Source: Acorus gramineus
Taxonomy: Eukaryota > Streptophyta > Magnoliopsida > Acorales > Acoraceae
DNA length: 64,000 nt
Assembly (NCBI GenBank): GCA_030737835.1
Contig: CM060852.1
Span: 5,633,813-5,697,812, forward strand
Reading direction: 5' to 3'
Below, piece after piece: positions 60,031 through 64,000 of the stretch. Below the pieces are notes generated by a model. It was given only the letters and a program-made list of their open reading frames with translations. It had not been told where the DNA came from and did no database searches. The stretch's first letter is position 1; each line of letters opens with the position of its first letter. A program made the translations under genes and the position numbers.

Positions 60031-62690
60031 ATTATATAATATTTAGTTATTTTATCTTTTACATAATAAAACACCATGAGACATTAGAGAACTTGACAAT
60101 GAAAACCAAGTAATTTTATACAATATCTTTCTTCTTTTAACAAACATCATATAGTAATTCTACCTTAACCTAATATTTTTTTTTTTAAAAAAAAGAAAGA
60201 TGTAATGAAATTATGCAATTAAGCTGACCCAAAACCCAGCCCGACTTAGTTTATTGAGCATTGATGTATTCAATCCATTTTACAACTCAATTTATAATCA
60301 CAAGGTCGCTCATTTATCAATATGCATATGCTTTATATTATAAAAAATGTAAAAAAAAAAAATTATATTCAATATGATCATATGAGTACATATATCATCT
60401 CTTTAGAAAGAATATGTTTCATTATCTACGGTTATATTTCAGAAAGAAAAAAAACGTGTTGCACATGAGCTAAACATATTATTTTCCGTAACAATTTCCA
60501 GTTGACTTCATGGGTTGGATCATCCAACCTAAGCCCAGAAAAGCCCATAAATGCCATCAAAGTTCACGTATATTTTGAGGCTATATATACTTTATTTAAT
60601 GAAGAATTAAAATTATATGTCCAACGCCAATGGCAGTCATCCGTAGTTCACTCCTTTTATTAAAAAATAAATAAATCATAAATTCTTCTATTAAAATATA
60701 TGTTGTTATATAAAATGAAGTATATACTGATATATAATAGTGTATCGTTTTATAAAAATGAAAAAACAATTATGCCATACACTTGATAGAGCTCCATCAC
60801 TAACTATGATAGAACATAATATACTATGATAGCGTAGTTTACTTGCTATCATATATATTGTATGAGACTGCAGACGGAGCTGCATAACAGACTAAGTATA
60901 CCGACGTTCAATGAAGAATGTAGCTTGATGGGAATTTTTTTAAATGAATTGTATTCACAAAAAATTCATATTTATCTTTGCAAAATATTAATTATGACAA
61001 TTCCTTTAGACATGAGGTATATGTAGTTGTGGATTGTGACTGTGTGAGGCTAGTTATATATATCACACAAAGATCTTGGTGTAGTCTCATTTTTCTAACA
61101 GATCATATACTTCTTTAGATGGATTTTTTTTTTTGGTAAAGAAGCAAAAAATAAAGTTTTTTTTTTTGTGTGAGTTCAATTTTTTCAATATAACATAATT
61201 ATAAAAAAAATTAAAATATGTGAGAGCTGTAATATATATTCACATAAGCTTGCACAAAATAAGTCTATTACATGTATAGTATGCATCAACTTGTCAAATC
61301 ATGCATCATCAAAAAGAAATTTGTATAAACGGTGAGCACAAAACATCAGTGATTGGTGATGTTTTATGCGTATTTTGAAATCTAGGTTTATGGTCTAGGG
61401 CATCACTCATACATACTTAAATCCAACAAGTGGTCCTTCTACAGCCCATTGAGCTGGTTATCCTGGGCTCTAGCCCATTGTTGTCCTCGAGTCTTATTGG
61501 CCTATGTATCTACATTTTGTTCTGGTTGTTGTCAAGTTGGGACTGTTGCCCTATCTAAGTCTTTGTACTATCAAAAAAGAAAAAAAATCTACAAATGGTC
61601 CAACCATTAACCTCACCTTTATAAACCTCACTAAAAAAAGTTTTCTGGATCACGTTTCCTTATGTTAGATATGCATGATCAAGAGATGAGATCCAATCAA
61701 TGTTATATCATATCCAGCTGATATGTGACACTTCAAATATTTAACATGTGAGATTTTATGATAATTTAAATCATATGTCAATCCTTTAATTTGGGATAGA
61801 CAAAAAAAAAAAAATATAGGTTTTGGTAGTGAATAGATCCCATCTCTGAACCAATGATGGTTGTTACAAAAGGTGCTTATCCAAGACATCCAAATAGCCA
61901 CCAATAAATCTGAACTACCTACACTTTGGATCCTCTGAAAAGGAAGATCTCCTCTCACTTTTTTTTTTGGCAACCCATATTTGCTGTTGTGACATGAAGG
62001 GCTGATGGAGATGGAGAGGAAAAGAAGGGATGACACAAAAGCCACATATCATCCCCACAGTAGACAGTACCCACATTGATTGGCCAAGAGATGGAGCCTA
62101 ATAAAAGGCACCACTTTTCAAATATTCGATGGACCCAATAAAATTTTTATGATCTTTGTTTTTCCTCCTTTTTATTTTTGGGTTTTTTTGTGTTGGTTGT
62201 TAGTGCACTATCATTGGAGAATCATAGTTGGGTTAATCCATCCATGCAGTTATGGACAGGGGTTTTAATTTATTAGTATTTATTTATTTAAAAAAAAGTG
62301 CACATGCGATGCTGTAACCTTTGGCCCATAAATTTTCCATTGGTGATATACATTCAAGTTTATAATTATGACTTATTTGATAGTGTGGCATACACAGTGT
62401 TTATTGTAAAATATTATTAAAATGACTTATGCTCCATTTGATTAGCATAATGGTTTAGATTTTTCCAAGTAATATAATTGAATGGGAGAATGTTGGAGGT
62501 CAAAATGATTGTCAGCACAGTCTATATTGTTTGATTCATTTATTATGTCTCAAGATTATTTTATTAGCCACCGTTAAAAAAAGAGAAAATTAATAAGAGG
62601 TCCTTCTGGTCATCCTCCTATATTTTTAGGTTCATGATTTGTTTGGAGATATCTTTATGTCGCTATTTCAATATTCAATTATTTTTGTAG

Positions 62691-62727
62691 ACGCGCGCGC
62701 GCGTGCACACACATACATGTATGTATG
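62691..62727. repeat. Alternating purine-pyrimidine tract
   Basis: 37 bases of strict purine-pyrimidine alternation: a CG run, then CA, then TG/TA steps (begins ACGCGCGCGCGCGTGCAC). Such DNA readily adopts the Z form under supercoiling. Confidence 0.9.
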
Positions 62728-62749
62728 AAAATGGGGAGTGCATATTGAA

Positions 62750-63620
62750 GGTCGTGTTTTCCTTCAATATGAGTTGTCGGGTTGAAAGTCCACCTCAGAG
62801 TTAAGATCTGGGTTGTCGCGCCTGAAATTCTACACTAAGAGAGCATTGGGAACGCCAGTGTGGTGCCAGCTAAAGTGATTCTGACGCTCAAGTCAGTGGA
62901 GTGAATGAATGGAGAAAATGAAGATGAAGAAGATGACCTAGAACCAAAAATGCTTACTTGTGAATCCCCGTCTCTCACCTCCTTTCCTTGCCCTTGTAGC
63001 AGAGTGAGTGGCCACGTCATTTCCCGCCCAGACATCTCTCTGTCTCGGCCGGAATCTTCTAACATAGAAGATTCCATGGGATTCGAGACTGGGGGTTTAT
63101 TATGATGTCGTGATCACGTGTAGCCCTCTCGTTGGCCTTAAGTGCGACTGCAACGAATAGTGGAAGGTGGCTTCTAGTGGTCAGAGCACGTCTCTGCCAA
63201 TTCAATGGAGCAGAGCAGCCCTGGCCACGCCTTGCAGTGTCAATGGTCCCCCTACTCCTATGGTTAAGACCAGGTTTGAACTCTGGTCTGGATGGTTAGT
63301 CTTGGAGATGCTATAACAGTCATATTGGGTATTAGTAGCTAGTCTAATCGACCGGCCTTATTCGTTCTCGAGACAGTGTTGGACTGGTTGTAACTGTGAT
63401 CTCCTCGACATAATGCCCATGGCGAAGGAGACATGGTTCGAGGTGCTCTACCTAGGTTAGGGGATCCCTGAGCAAAACTTCACGAGTAAAATTCCTTCAG
63501 GGAGTCATCCTGATGTTTCTCCGGCTGAAGGAGACTCGATTTTAACCTGGGCTAGTTATGCCACCTGTTTACCCGATTAATTAACCAAAACACATGGCAC
63601 CCTCAAGAAGAGCGTGATAT
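62750..63620. mobile_element. Possible LTR-retrotransposon-derived block
   Basis: GC-richer than its surroundings. It contains words I associate with plant LTR elements (GGGAACGCCAGTGTGGTGCC, GACGCTCAAGTCAGT), with no open frame longer than 80 codons. No second LTR, primer-binding site or polymerase motif is visible in the window, so this is tentative. Confidence 0.4.
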
Positions 63621-63912
63621 TTGCCCTCTACATATATTAAGGAAGTTTAAAGACAAGTAGTCGAAAGAAAGTGCAAAGACCAGCATACATACATGTATTG
63701 GAAAGGTTCGGAATATGCTATTTATTATTCTTATAACATTGAAAAATTAAATTAGATTTTATACAAGATTGATATATTAAACCATGCGGGGTCTGAGTTT
63801 GAGTATTTTCTTACTTATAGAAAAGTTTAACTTGAAAATTAAAATAAATAAAAAACTTATATAACAAAAAATTGGGTTATAGAAATAGTAGAAGCATATT
63901 TCTCTGTCTTAC

Positions 63913-63913
<1 letters not shown>

Positions 63914-64000
<87 letters not shown>
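63914..64000. repeat. (AT)n tract running off the window end
   Basis: At least 85 bp of uninterrupted AT dinucleotides continuing to the last base, so its true length is unknown. Confidence 0.95.

Larger units (their letters stand above)
58329..62690. other. Gene-free 4.4-kb region
   Basis: No supported gene. Contains a GC-rich block (about 58740-58875, GGCCCGGCCC-type words) and a MITE-like element (about 58885-59115) with ends GTTTAGTTGCGCG and CGCGCAACCAAATGC. Further contents are a hAT-like MITE (59755-60030), an ACTATGATAG-type repeat (60780-60870) and a possible LINE tail at about 61405-61580. Confidence 0.42.

Noticed and set aside
61665..62045. 126-codon minus-strand frame beginning with a hydrophobic stretch
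   Set aside because: The start looks signal-peptide-like, but the rest has no pattern and is AT-driven. Neighbouring CCACATATC and CCAAT words made me consider a light-regulated promoter, but no gene follows on either side.

Overview
This is a stretch of a flowering-plant (eudicot) nuclear genome. It is AT-rich, its genes are far apart and several are split by GT-AG introns, and the space between them is filled with small non-autonomous DNA transposons. The protein-coding content is typically plant: an SnRK1 beta subunit, F-box proteins, a tonoplast two-pore K+ channel and a chloroplast PPR-SMR protein. There are no bacterial operons, CRISPR arrays or complete rRNA/tRNA genes. No species can be named from the sequence alone.

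Layout. 0-4.2 kb: gene-free, with a hAT-like MITE (441-758), a foldback repeat (1553-1957) and a Mutator-like MITE (2668-2940). 4.5-10.3 kb: a four-exon SnRK1 beta-subunit gene (KINB2 type) whose first intron appears to use a GC donor. 10.4-20.1 kb: dense transposon territory. It holds a Harbinger-like element containing a nested GC-rich TIR element, two copies of a 0.73-kb Mutator-like element, a Tourist element with TTA duplications, and a 994-bp hAT element with a perfect 8-bp target duplication that carries a broken PIF1-helicase fragment. 20.6-29.7 kb: two F-box paralogues facing each other, the arms of an inverted segmental duplication. Between them lie a SINE, foldback elements and a broken copy of the last KINB2 exon. 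30.5-35.4 kb: foldback elements, a probable Helitron, a head-to-head Tourist pair and another Mutator-like MITE. 36.1 kb: a two-TM DUF4408/DUF761-type protein with a tandemly duplicated C-terminal motif. 41.2-44.4 kb: a well-defined Helitron and a second Harbinger-like element with a nested MITE. 46.2-47.7 kb: TPK1. 53.5-55.6 kb (minus): SVR7-type PPR-SMR gene. 57.3-58.3 kb: a three-exon gene for a small, probably chloroplast-targeted one-TM protein. 58.4-64 kb: no gene, a possible LTR-derived block, a Z-DNA-prone tract and an (AT)n tract running off the window end.

The genes do not form a pathway. SVR7 and the small one-TM protein are neighbours and both look plastid-targeted, but they are on opposite strands and this is probably chance. 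The strongest evidence of past activity is structural. Several elements have exact target-site duplications, two copies of one element serve as each other's empty sites, and gene pieces (PIF1, KINB2 exon 4) have been moved and have decayed. Similarities to known families are from recognition of motifs and remembered family sequences; no alignment or database search was run.
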